NCBI GenBank assembly: GCA_963821325.1
Contig: CAWGDC010000001.1
Location: forward strand, 1 to 64,000
Reading direction: 5' to 3'
Length of the DNA: 64,000 bases
DNA from: PALSA-555 sp963821325
Lineage (GTDB): Bacteria; Actinomycetota; Acidimicrobiia; IMCC26256; PALSA-555
The notes below the pieces were generated by a model that did not search any database, was not told the origin of the DNA, and saw only the letters and a program-made list of their open reading frames with translations. The number at the start of each line of letters is the position of its first letter. The first letter of the stretch is position 1. Positions 26,193 to 35,092 of this stretch are shown in pieces. The position numbers and the translations under genes are program-made.

Positions 26193-26628
26193 GTGGTCCT
26201 GGTCATCGATGATGCACTGTTATTGACCGTCCTGGCTGGCAGCGCGGCGTCCGAGCTCGGGGACGCCACCAGGCGTGGTGAACTCTTTACGACTGGCAGC
26301 TGGTACTACCGGCTGGCTCGCGCCGCACATGACCGAGGCTTCACCGGCGCGCTCTCCTCGGCCCTCAACGCGCTCCCGCCGAAATCGACAGGAAAGGGCA
26401 TTGGCAAGCCTCGACGCGCTCCCGCCAGAGGTCGGCCTGCTCGGCATGCGTCGGCTAGTGCCCGTCATGCGACGCCTCGACACCGGTCGGCGCCTCAACT
26501 TTCTCACCGCCGAAGCCGTCGCTACCGCGGCGATCCTCGCTGGAAGCCTCCGAACGACAACCGAGTCTCGCCTGCTCAGTCACGCCTGTCGTGTACTCGG
26601 CATCGACCACCGAGTGATTTCGCCGTAG
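26193..26628 (+). pseudogene. Partner of the small acidic protein, frameshifted (PIN-like?)
   Basis: The first frame reads MVLVIDDALLLTVLAGSAAS then LFTTGSWYYRLARAAHDRG. A shift near 26385-26400 leads to ALASLDALPPEVGLLGMRRL, VPVMRRLDTGRRLNFLTAEA and TTTESRLLSHACRVLGIDHR, stop at 26628. Together they give about 144 residues. An early IDD and a late acidic/TESRLL segment recall PIN-type nucleases, but I cannot assign it firmly. The stop-start gap of 18 bases from the upstream gene argues for an operon. Confidence 0.45.
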
Positions 26629-26876
26629 CAATAGGGACAACGACGAGGGATCGGATCGCGTCGTCGGTAGCCACGGCACCCACGTTGCGCACGACATACC
26701 TGTCGTCGATGAGGTTGGGTCGAGCGATCAAGCGAGCGATGCCGATGGCTTGCCCGCGGCATGTACTCGACGCCAACTCCCATCATGGGCGCCTGGCGTG
26801 CTGCCATCACGGAGCGGTTCGGGATACCGATAGGGATTCCGGTCGCGATCAGCCGGTGAATCGCGGCCGCCTACTG

Positions 26877-29714
26877 TCAGCGGCCCAGATCGCGACCAGG
26901 ACCCTCCGATATCGCTAGGCCCCGGTGTGATTCATCTCGGACCTGTTGGGCGAGGAGGTGGTCGATGGCGGGCGCGGGGATGGGATGGGAGAAGCAGAAC
27001 CCTTGGATCTGGTCGCAGCCGAGCTCTTCGAGGCGCTTGAGCTGGTAGGGGTGTTCGACGCCTTCGGCGACGGTGAGCAGGTTGAAGGTGTGCGCGAGTC
27101 GCAGGATGGCCTGGATGAGCGCGTCGGCCTCGGCCCCGATGGTGACGCCATCGATGAACGCCTTGTCGATCTTGAGGACGTCGACGGGGAGGCTCTTGAG
27201 GGCACCCAGCGAGGAGTAGCCGACCCCGAAGTCGTCGATCGCCAGGCGAACGCCGGTGGCTTTGAGCTCGGTGAGGCGCGCGATCGCAGCCTCAGGCTCG
27301 GCGATGAGGATGCTCTCGGTGATCTCCAGGGTCAGCGAGCCCGGGTTGAGGCCGGTGTCGGTGAGGATCCGACAGACGTCGTCGACCAGTCCTGGCTCGG
27401 CGAGCTGTCGAGGTGACACGTTGACCGCGATCGTCAGACTCAACTCGGGGTGCGCAAGTTGCCACACACGGGCTTGTCGGCAGGCCTGGGTGAGCACCCA
27501 GCGGCCCAGGTCGACGATGAGGCCGTTGTCCTCGGCCAAGGGGATGAACTCCATCGGCATGAGGAGTCCGCGTCGTGGGTGCTGCCAGCGCACCAGCGCC
27601 TCGAGGGCCACGACTTGCCCGGCGCTGAGTGACACGACCGGCTGGTAGTGCAAGATGAACTCGTCGCCGACGATGGAATGGCGCAGATCTGACGCCAGCT
27701 CGAGGCGTGCGACGGCCTCGGAGTGCATCGACGGTTCAAAGACCCGGTAGCAGCCCTTGCCGTGGTTTTTGGCGCTGTACATCGCCGCGTCGGCGTTGCG
27801 GAGCAGGCCCTCAGCGTCGACCCGGCCGTCTGAGACAACCGTGACGCCGATGCTGGCCCGCACCGCGGCCTCCGTGCCCCCGATGAAGAAGGGTGTCTCG
27901 AACGTGTCCATGACACGTTGTGTGATCTCACGAGCCTCGTCGATGCCGGCGAGGCCTTCGAGGAGGATCGCGAACTCGTCGCCGCCGAGACGCGCGGCCG
28001 TATCGCTGGGCCGCAGCACATCGCGTAAGCGTTGCGAGACGGTGATCAACAACTCGTCGCCCGCGGTATGTCCAACGCTGTCATTCACGGTCTTGAACGC
28101 ATCGAGATCCAACAACAGGACGGCGACACTCGATAATTCACGGGCAAGGCGTTGGAGCGCATGCTGGACCCGGTCGTTGAACAACGCGCGGTTGGCCAGG
28201 TTGGTCAACGAGTCATGGAACGCCTGATGCTCAAGCTCCTCCTCCAAGGCGTTTCGCTGGGTGACATCCTCGATGGCGACCAAGACCGCAGGTCGACCCT
28301 CAAAGATGAGCTCATGTCTTCGTACCTCCACGCTGATCACGCGGCCGTCCTTGAGCTGGTGTCGCCCGGCTGCCTGCGAGACACGTTGGCCTTGCTCGTC
28401 GGTCTCTTCACGTGCGAGCAGCGCCGTCGGATCAGCGGACGGCCGAATATCAGTCACCCGTCGAGCAAGGAACTCGGAACGGGAATACCCGTAATGACGA
28501 ACCGCCGCTTCGTTGACCTCCAAGAACGCCAACGTGTCAGCATCGAACACCCACATCGGCTGGGGATTCGCCGCGAAGAGCTGGCGTGCCTCGGCCAGCG
28601 CCGCGGCGGTGTCGAGCGCGGCGGCGGCATGGCGCGCGTACGCGTCGAGCAGCTGGCGCTCCTGGGTGAAGAACTCGCCAGTACCCGGATAGAACGCGAC
28701 GAGGTGTCCGTAGCGATGCCGGGACGACTCGACCGCCGCGATCAGCCGGGCACCCTCTTCGTCAGCCAGGGTCCCGTCCTCAAGCGCCGTGACGAGGCGC
28801 CGCACCTCGTCGTCGGCGAGCCCCGAGTGATGGACCCGCATCTCGGCGTTCGGCGTGACACGAACCGCAAGAAGATAGCGAGGCGCCCTGACCGCCAGGC
28901 CGGCTCGGCGAGTGATCCCCGCGAGCACTGTTTCCACGTCGTCCGCCGACACCAGCTCCGCCGCGGTCGACTGGAGCGTCTCGAAACGCGACGTCAGAGC
29001 CGCCAGCTCACGCTCGAGGTGCTCGACACGCCGCGCGGCATCCGACGTCGCCGTCGTGGGATCCCACGTCACCCGGTACAGGCACTTATCGTCTCCCTCG
29101 GCCTCGCACTCGAGTTGCTCGACATGCGCGGGAGCCATCCCAAAGAGCGGTGGGGCCTGAGTGAGCACGCCGATGGTGACGTTGCAGGACTGGCGCGTGC
29201 GTCGTTGCCCGTTCGTGTTGCGGGCGCAGATCAGAGCGCGCGTCTCCTCGACCTCGAGCGCCTCCATCACCGAGATCGTCGTGTACTTGGCTGCCGTGCT
29301 CGCCACATTTCGCAGGACCTCGCCCGGAGAGCCCAGCGATCGCAGCAAGGCAGCGACCTCGGTCCCCGAGTACTGGGCGAGGAGCTGCGCGCCGATCGGG
29401 ATCCCGACGTCGGGGTCGCCGGTCAGACGCTCCGCAGCATCGAGGAGCCCCAACCACTCATCGAGCGAGCTCCAGGTCGTGGTCTCCGAGAGCTGCTCGA
29501 CCGACTTCTGGGACCTCGCGAGCTCAATCAGCTCGCCCGTCGCGGCCTCACCGAGCGTCTCTCGGATGTAGCGAACGACCAACCCCGTGGTCGCCCCCGA
29601 GATCTCCCCAGCCGCCGGGGCCTCCCCCATAATCCGAGCATCGGCCTGAAGCATGGGCCCCTTGATGCCCGAAGGCCGATCCCCCGCCACACCTACCGCC
29701 GCCACCACCGACAC
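26877..29714 (-). CDS. GGDEF-EAL cyclic-di-GMP protein with V4R-like and PAS sensors
   Basis: A 945-residue cytoplasmic signalling protein. Residues about 40-225 resemble a V4R/heme-NO-binding-like sensor, ending in the Cys pair of CEAEGDDKCLYRVTW. A helical linker and a GAF-like region follow, then a PAS domain (LFAANPQPMWVFDADTLAFL). The GGDEF domain has an intact LGGDEFAILLEG, so diguanylate cyclase activity is plausible. The EAL domain has ALEALVRWQHPRRGLLMP, FIPLAEDNGLIVDLGRWVL, LAIDDFGVGYSSLGAL and LKIDKAFIDG, so phosphodiesterase activity is plausible too. Both activities may be switched by the sensors. Later starts at residues 21 or 29 are also possible. No membrane helix is seen. Confidence 0.9.
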   Translation of the reverse strand: MSVVAAVGVAGDRPSGIKGPMLQADARIMGEAPAAGEISGATTGLVVRYIRETLGEAATGELIELARSQKSVEQLSETTTWSSLDEWLGLLDAAERLTGDPDVGIPIGAQLLAQYSGTEVAALLRSLGSPGEVLRNVASTAAKYTTISVMEALEVEETRALICARNTNGQRRTRQSCNVTIGVLTQAPPLFGMAPAHVEQLECEAEGDDKCLYRVTWDPTTATSDAARRVEHLERELAALTSRFETLQSTAAELVSADDVETVLAGITRRAGLAVRAPRYLLAVRVTPNAEMRVHHSGLADDEVRRLVTALEDGTLADEEGARLIAAVESSRHRYGHLVAFYPGTGEFFTQERQLLDAYARHAAAALDTAAALAEARQLFAANPQPMWVFDADTLAFLEVNEAAVRHYGYSRSEFLARRVTDIRPSADPTALLAREETDEQGQRVSQAAGRHQLKDGRVISVEVRRHELIFEGRPAVLVAIEDVTQRNALEEELEHQAFHDSLTNLANRALFNDRVQHALQRLARELSSVAVLLLDLDAFKTVNDSVGHTAGDELLITVSQRLRDVLRPSDTAARLGGDEFAILLEGLAGIDEAREITQRVMDTFETPFFIGGTEAAVRASIGVTVVSDGRVDAEGLLRNADAAMYSAKNHGKGCYRVFEPSMHSEAVARLELASDLRHSIVGDEFILHYQPVVSLSAGQVVALEALVRWQHPRRGLLMPMEFIPLAEDNGLIVDLGRWVLTQACRQARVWQLAHPELSLTIAVNVSPRQLAEPGLVDDVCRILTDTGLNPGSLTLEITESILIAEPEAAIARLTELKATGVRLAIDDFGVGYSSLGALKSLPVDVLKIDKAFIDGVTIGAEADALIQAILRLAHTFNLLTVAEGVEHPYQLKRLEELGCDQIQGFCFSHPIPAPAIDHLLAQQVRDESHRGLAISEGPGRDLGR

Positions 29715-30161
29715 CCGACGGCGCAGCTAGAGCCCATGTGTGACGAGGCGGCGGGACGCTCGTGTCGCGGATTGTCTTGCCGGTGGTGCCGGGCGCTGAT
29801 CCAGGCGGATAGACCAGGCGCGCCGACGCCACCGACGTGGCGGTAGTGCCGTCCGTCGGTGGTCTCACCGACGCGGTCGACCCCTGCGCGCGACGTGCCA
29901 GCGAGGTAAGCCTCCGGGCAACGCCGAGACCACAGGGCGCGCCTTGAGCAGCTGATCTGACCATGATCTGCCCCTGATCGGCTCGTCACGGACCTCTTGG
30001 TGGGCTCTTCAGACCGGTCGCACAGTGGCATCAACCACCAAACCCCGAGGTACGAGTGACGACTGCCCCCCGATTGGCAAGAGGGCTTCCCGTCCCATGC
30101 GAGGCCGCGGTTGCTGGCGCTGTCACCGGCCGCTACCGTCCGCTCGGTTCTGGGAGGCGTG
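29715..30161. other. Noncoding gap
   Basis: No convincing gene in these 447 bases: frames on both strands are short or of noncoding composition. It would contain the promoters of the GGDEF-EAL gene (leftward) and the DGTWR gene (rightward). I see no strong repeat. Confidence 0.4.
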
Positions 30162-30386
30162 ATGACCCAGCGCCGATTCCATCCCACCGCGGCGGAAAGT
30201 CGCCGATCGACGGACGCAATCCAGTGTCCCGGCTGTCACACCCCCGTCGACGTCTCTCGACCGCCAGGCGTCGACTTCGACGTCCTGCACAATCAGACCA
30301 TCGCGAACCACCCGACGGTCATCATCACCGTCGGGCGCATCGTCGTGCACCGCTGCTGGCTCTGCGCCGACGGCACCTGGCGATAA
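30162..30386 (+). CDS. Small CPGC/DGTWR protein (putative zinc ribbon)
   Basis: A 74-residue protein. DAIQCPGCHTPVDVSRPPG in the middle and VIITVGRIVVHRCWLC followed by ADGTWR at the very C-terminus give Cys-x2-Cys and His-x-Cys-x2-Cys, a likely zinc-binding knuckle pair. A frameshifted relative lies at 1027-1210 on the other strand, so at least two loci of one genome carried this family, with DAIQCPGC and DGTWR the most conserved parts. The ATG at 30162 has GGGAGG five bases upstream; an upstream in-frame start at 30111 lacks one. I do not recognise a described family. Its neighbours give no clear hint of function. Confidence 0.7.
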   Translation: MTQRRFHPTAAESRRSTDAIQCPGCHTPVDVSRPPGVDFDVLHNQTIANHPTVIITVGRIVVHRCWLCADGTWR

Positions 30387-30552
30387 GCCGGCCCCGAGGG
30401 TCCGCCGAAACCCCGAGCCGAGACGACCCACCCCCCACGGCCGGCGACAGAGCCCATCGAGCACGACACGACCGGCCGACGCGGCCCTGACACGTGCCAG
30501 CACAGCCGCCCGATGCTGAACCAACATCCCTCGCTCGACGCGACACTCCTGC

Positions 30553-31020
30553 TCAGTTGCGGGCTCGCGCTTCGAGTTCCCGGCCCATCAGCTTCAGCTC
30601 GGTGCGCACCTGACGTCGGGCCAGCAGCGGCACCAGCACAGCGGCAACCAGCCGCTGGAACCAGCCACGCGGCCTGCTCTGCACAACGAAGCAGACCTCG
30701 GTGCCAGTCCGGTCATCACCAAGCGGCAGGGGCGCGAAACTGACCGTCTCGTCGGCGGGGATGAACGCCTCCGCGAGATCGCACACCCTGCTGGCCCGGA
30801 CGGCCTCAGTCACACAGATCGTGCTCTCCGTCGTGAAGCCGGGCCCAAGACGGACTCGAACCCGATACTTCGATCCGATTCCGGGCTCAGCGCCCTCGAT
30901 CTGAACGACCTCGCGGACGTTCCGGTTGTAGGCCGCCAAGTTCGAGGCGAAGTCGAGGCGATAGTCGAAGACATCCGCCGGGGGCACCGCGATGACGGCA
31001 CGCTCCTCGATTCTGAACAT
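30553..31020 (-). CDS. SRPBCC-fold protein (START/polyketide-cyclase-like)
   Basis: A 155-residue single-domain protein beginning FRIEERAVIAVPPADVFDYR, the first strand and helix of the SRPBCC fold, then SNLAAYNRNVREVVQIEGAE and IGSKYRVRVRLGPG. The long C-terminal helix FQRLVAAVLVPLLARRQV contains an amphipathic stretch that would line a ligand cavity. These proteins bind hydrophobic ligands or act as lipid carriers; no ligand can be named. The ATG at 31020 begins the conserved fold. It lies downstream of the FtsZ-like gene on the same strand, separated by 332 bases. Confidence 0.75.
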   Translation of the reverse strand: MFRIEERAVIAVPPADVFDYRLDFASNLAAYNRNVREVVQIEGAEPGIGSKYRVRVRLGPGFTTESTICVTEAVRASRVCDLAEAFIPADETVSFAPLPLGDDRTGTEVCFVVQSRPRGWFQRLVAAVLVPLLARRQVRTELKLMGRELEARARN

Positions 31021-31352
31021 CGGCCGAAGCCCTCCGGTTCGATCGCGCCCGCGAACTGCGCCACCGTCGACCACTCCAAGAGTCGATCGACTCCAACCCT
31101 CCGAACCGAACGCAAGTTGAGCAGATCGCCAGACACCCCGACGGTGTCACCCGGTCCGGCACCGAAGGCTGCCACCCAAACCCACCTCATCCGAACTGCA
31201 GGCGACGGTGCTCTTGGTACGAGGACCGAGGCCGCGTTCTTGCCCCAAGAGCGCCGCCATCGTCCATGGGCGTCGTCCCGACGATCACGGCGACCTCCGC
31301 GGTGCGGGCTCGGCCACCTCACCGCGTCTCCCGCGGTTTCGACGGGCGATCG
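31021..31352. other. Noncoding gap between SRPBCC and FtsZ-like genes
   Basis: These 332 bases hold no frame of coding quality on either strand, and I see no strong inverted repeat. It is long enough for a separate promoter for the SRPBCC gene. Confidence 0.4.
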
Positions 31353-32480
31353 TCAGGACAGAAAGTCGGGCACGTCGACATCGCCTCGGAGCTGGTCCTC
31401 GCGGGTCGGAGTCGGCGCGCGCTGGCGCGCCACGACAGTCTCGGCTGGCCCACGGTGTTCGGTCGGGGTAGGGATCCCCGCGGCAATAACGGTGACGCGA
31501 CACTGAGCGCCGAGTGAAGGGTCGACGAGGGCCCCGAAGACTCGGTCGGTGTCGGCGCCGATGTGTTGGGCGATGAAGTCCGCGACCTCGTAGACCTCGA
31601 GGAGGCCGAGATCGGCGGCACCGGCGATGTTGCAGACCAGGGCACGCGCGCCGGCGATGCTCGTTTCGAGCAGCGGGCTGGTGATCGCAGCCTGGGCCGC
31701 CTGGCGGGCGCGGTCGAATCCCGAGGCCGTGCCGACCCCGAGGTGGGCTCGCCCAGCGTTCCGCAAGACCCGCAGCACGTCGGCACCACCGATGTTGAGG
31801 ATCCCGGCGCGGCTAAGGATCTCGGTGATGCCGCGAACCCCCTGCGAAAGCGCCTCGTCGGCAAGCTCGAACGCCTCCGCGAGCGACGTCGCCGGCCCGG
31901 CGATCGCCAAGAGGCGATCATTGGCCACCACCACCAGTGTGTCGACACACGCTTCGAGGCGCTGCACACCCGCTTCGGCTTGGGCAGCCCGACGCCGCCC
32001 CTCGAACCCAAACGGGCGGGTCACCACCGCCAGCGCGAGCGCACCCCGCTCGCGTGCGACCGAGGCGAGCACCGGCGCGGCACCGGTCCCCGTCCCCCCG
32101 CCCTCGCCGGCGGTCAACACGACCACGTCGGCGCCCCGGCACAGCTCCTCGAGCTCCCCTCGGTGCTCCTCGGCCGCTTGGCGGCCAACCTCGGGATCGG
32201 ACCCGGCGCCCAACCCCCGAGTTAAGCGACCGCCGATGTGGAGACGCACCGGGGCGCTGCTGCGGGCCAGCGCCTGGGCGTCGGTGTTGAGCGCGGCGAA
32301 CTCCACCCCACGCACCCCGGCGTCGATGATCCGATTGAGGGCGTTGCCGCCGCCGCCCCCAACGCCGATGACCTTGATCACCGCCCCAGGTTCGGCTCGC
32401 AGGACCGCGGCGCCTGACCCGCCCCTCGGAACCTCAAGACCGGGACGGACAGTCGGCCGCTCCCGAGACCCCTCGGTCAT
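31353..32480 (-). CDS. Divergent FtsZ paralogue with a degenerate T7 loop
   Basis: A 375-residue FtsZ-family protein. The N-terminal nucleotide fold is intact: VIKVIGVGGGGGNALNRII, EFAALNTDAQAL, the tubulin signature GGGTGTG at residues 127-133, and VVTRPFGFEGRRR. The T7 loop, NxDFAD in ordinary FtsZ, reads NIGGAD (229-234), so the first catalytic Asp is Gly while the second is kept. The protein still ends in GDVDVPDFLS, like the FtsZ tail that binds FtsA/SepF-type partners, after a short linker. It is far from any division cluster and lies within the putative mobile element. It could bind GTP and join or poison FtsZ filaments but hydrolyse poorly (inference). ATG 32480 has GGGGGA upstream. 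Confidence 0.88.
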   Translation of the reverse strand: MTEGSRERPTVRPGLEVPRGGSGAAVLRAEPGAVIKVIGVGGGGGNALNRIIDAGVRGVEFAALNTDAQALARSSAPVRLHIGGRLTRGLGAGSDPEVGRQAAEEHRGELEELCRGADVVVLTAGEGGGTGTGAAPVLASVARERGALALAVVTRPFGFEGRRRAAQAEAGVQRLEACVDTLVVVANDRLLAIAGPATSLAEAFELADEALSQGVRGITEILSRAGILNIGGADVLRVLRNAGRAHLGVGTASGFDRARQAAQAAITSPLLETSIAGARALVCNIAGAADLGLLEVYEVADFIAQHIGADTDRVFGALVDPSLGAQCRVTVIAAGIPTPTEHRGPAETVVARQRAPTPTREDQLRGDVDVPDFLS

Positions 32481-32698
32481 CGATCCCCCACCGGCGGGGC
32501 AGCACCCGTGCGTTCCCCGAGCCGCCCAACCCCGCCAACTCCGCCGATCCTGCGCCCACCAGACGCCGGGCACAACCCCAGCCTGATCAGAGGCCTCGCT
32601 CAGCGGCCCCGTGGGCGCGCAGGCTCCCCTCCGAGACGCTCCCGCCAGGACCCAACGCGATCAAGCTCGGCCTGGCAGACGACTCGACCGTCTCCCGG

Positions 32699-35029
32699 TC
32701 AACTGATGTTGAAGGTGCTGCTGATGCTGCTGGTCAGGCCTGTCGCGGTCGCGGTGAGTGTGTAGCTCGTGCCAGACGTGTTGATCTTGCAGCCGGCGAA
32801 GGTGGCGACGCCGGACGAGGCGGCCTTCGGGTTCGCGTTGCACGTCAGGGTGGCGCCTGCCGTGCCGGTGCCGGGCGTGATCGTGAGCGTGACGCTGGCG
32901 GTGCTCGTCGTGACCGTATTGCCGTAGGCGTCTTGGATCGTGACCTTGGGCTGGGTGGTCCAGGCCGTGCCGGCGGTGCCGCCGCTGGGCTGTTGGGTGA
33001 AGGCGACCTGGGTGGCGGCGCCGGGGGTGACGTTGAAGGCGCTGCTCACGGCGCTGGTCAGGCCGGTGCTGGTGAGCGTGAGTTTGTAGCCGGTTCCGGT
33101 CTTGTTGATGGAGAGATCCGCGAAGGTCACCACGCCGTTGCTCGGGGTCGTCGACAGGGTGCCCGAGAGCGTCCCGCCACCTGGGTTGGTGGTGATCGCC
33201 ACGGTGACGGTGGCGGTGCTCGTCGTGACCGGGTTGTTGCCGGCGTCCTCGACGGTCGCGGTGACGGCCGGGGTGATCGTGGAGCCGGCGACGATCGTGG
33301 TGGGCTGCTGGGAGTAGACGAGCTTGGTGGCCGGTCCGACGGTGACGTTGAACGCGCTGCTGACGGTCGTCGTGAGGCCCTGTGACGTGGCGGTAAGGGT
33401 GTAGGCGGTGCCGGCCGCGTCGATCTTGCAGCCGCCGAACGTGACGATGCCCGACGAGGCGGCTTTCGGGTTCGCGGTGCAGGTCAACGTGGCGCCCGAA
33501 GTGCCCGTGCCGGAGGTGATCGCGAGTGTGACGCTGGCGGTGCTCGTCGTGACTGTGTTCCCGAAGGTGTCTTGGACCGCGACCTTCGGCTGGGTCGTCC
33601 AGCTCACGCCGCCGGTGCCGCCGCTGGGCTGTTGCGTGTTGGCGAGCTGCACGGCCGCACCGGCCGTCACGTTGAACGCCGCACTGACGCCGTTGGTCAA
33701 CCCGGGGCTGGCCGCGGTGATCTTGTAGCTGGTGCCGCTCTTGTTGATCGAGAGGTCGGCGAAGGTGGCCACCCCGTTGTCCGCGTTCATCGACAACGTC
33801 CCCGACAGGGTCCCGCCTCCAGGATTGGTGGAGATCGCGACCGTGACGGTCGCGCTGCTCGAGGTGACGGTGTTGCCGCTGGCGTCCTGCACGGCCACCA
33901 GGACGGCGGGACTGATCGCCGTGCCCGCCACCACCGCCGTGGGCTGTTGGCTATAGCCGAGCTTGGTCGCCGTGCCCGGGGTGATCGTGAATCCGTTGCT
34001 GATCGCGCTGGTCAGGCCGGTTGCGGTCGAGGTGAGCGTGTAGCCGGTGCCGGCCTTGTCGATCTTGCAGCCGCCGAACGTGGCGACGCCCGACGAGGCG
34101 GTTTTCGGGTTCGTCGTGCACGTCAACGTGGCGCCCGAGGTGCCTGTGCCGGAGGTAATCGCCAGCGTGATGCTCGCGGCGCTCGTCGTGACCGTGTTCC
34201 CGAACTGGTCCTGGACCGCGACCTTGGGCTGGGTCGCCCAGGCGCTCGCGCTCGTCCCACCACCCGGTTGCTGGCTGAAAACAAGCTGGCTGGCCGCCGC
34301 CGCTGTCACCGTGACCGTCGCCGATCCCGTCGCGGTGATCTCGGTCGTGTCGTTCACCGCGATGGTCTGGGTCGGCGCCGTGTCAAGGGTCACACCGTTG
34401 ACGAACACATGGGAGCCGCTGTCGGCGGCGACGAACGTGTAGTCCGCGGGCAGGACCGGCGCGCCCGGATCCGTGCTGGCGAAGTGCACCGTGCCGACGT
34501 ATCCGGTGATGACGCTGTCCGACGCGTCCTCGGCGGTCACCGTGACCGAGAACGGCGTACCGGCGGTGACGCTCGCCGGGCCAGACGCGGTGAAGCTGGT
34601 CACGGGATCCACGACGACAGCACTGCTCGGCGTGCTCGTGGCCGTCCAGGACTGGAACACCGCGGTCACGGTGTAGGTGTAGGTGCCCATCGACACCCTC
34701 GTGTCCTCACACGACGTCGCGGCTGGGGAAAGCAACGCGGTCGGGGAGCTGCCGCACGCCGCACTCGGGCTGGATCCCGAGAGCCGCTGGACGTAATAGC
34801 CAGACAGCACGCCACCGCCCGGCGCGGACGGGGCGACCCAGCTCACCGGGACCGTGCTGCTCCCCGGGACCGAGCTGGCCGTGACCGTCGTCGGAGGGTC
34901 CAGCGTGTCCACTGCGCCCGAGGCGCTGCCGTTCCCACCTGCCGTCCAAAACGCCCACGCGAGCCCTCCGACCGACAGTCCGCCCAGCGCGAGCACAGCG
35001 AACGTGAGGAGACGCGACGCGTGGGTCAT
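32699..35029 (-). CDS. Secreted repeat protein with FN3-like and five Ig-like domains
   Basis: A 776-residue exported protein. The N-terminus has a signal or anchor (LLTFAVLALGGLSVGGLAWA) followed by FWTAGGNGSASG, the same pattern as the protein encoded just upstream. Residues 45-145 look like a fibronectin III domain. A different beta domain spans about 146-245. Five Ig-like units of 104-109 residues follow from about 248, alternating type A (248, 461, 674) and type B (357, 569). Each A unit carries a Cys pair (ATLTC and GGCKI) that may form a disulfide. The very Thr/Ser/Ala/Gly-rich composition suits a surface adhesin or matrix protein. No sortase motif or C-terminal helix is seen, so it is probably released or held through its N-terminus. 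Confidence 0.8.
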   Translation of the reverse strand: MTHASRLLTFAVLALGGLSVGGLAWAFWTAGGNGSASGAVDTLDPPTTVTASSVPGSSTVPVSWVAPSAPGGGVLSGYYVQRLSGSSPSAACGSSPTALLSPAATSCEDTRVSMGTYTYTVTAVFQSWTATSTPSSAVVVDPVTSFTASGPASVTAGTPFSVTVTAEDASDSVITGYVGTVHFASTDPGAPVLPADYTFVAADSGSHVFVNGVTLDTAPTQTIAVNDTTEITATGSATVTVTAAAASQLVFSQQPGGGTSASAWATQPKVAVQDQFGNTVTTSAASITLAITSGTGTSGATLTCTTNPKTASSGVATFGGCKIDKAGTGYTLTSTATGLTSAISNGFTITPGTATKLGYSQQPTAVVAGTAISPAVLVAVQDASGNTVTSSSATVTVAISTNPGGGTLSGTLSMNADNGVATFADLSINKSGTSYKITAASPGLTNGVSAAFNVTAGAAVQLANTQQPSGGTGGVSWTTQPKVAVQDTFGNTVTTSTASVTLAITSGTGTSGATLTCTANPKAASSGIVTFGGCKIDAAGTAYTLTATSQGLTTTVSSAFNVTVGPATKLVYSQQPTTIVAGSTITPAVTATVEDAGNNPVTTSTATVTVAITTNPGGGTLSGTLSTTPSNGVVTFADLSINKTGTGYKLTLTSTGLTSAVSSAFNVTPGAATQVAFTQQPSGGTAGTAWTTQPKVTIQDAYGNTVTTSTASVTLTITPGTGTAGATLTCNANPKAASSGVATFAGCKINTSGTSYTLTATATGLTSSISSTFNIS
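32702..34288 (-). repeat. Five tandem Ig-like units, pattern A-B-A-B-A
   Basis: Each unit is about 315-325 bp. Type A shares TTQPKVAVQD, GNTVTTS, GTGTSGATLTC and ASSGVATFGGCKI. Type B shares YSQQPT, NPGGGTLSGTLS, NGVATFADLSINK and GTSYK. DNA similarity between units of the same type is high, so unit gain or loss by recombination, and assembly collapse, are possible. Confidence 0.75.
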
Positions 35030-35092
35030 GTGGTGGGTCGATCGCCGGAGTCGCCCAGGGCCACCCCTCGACGACGCCCGAGCCTCAGGTCA

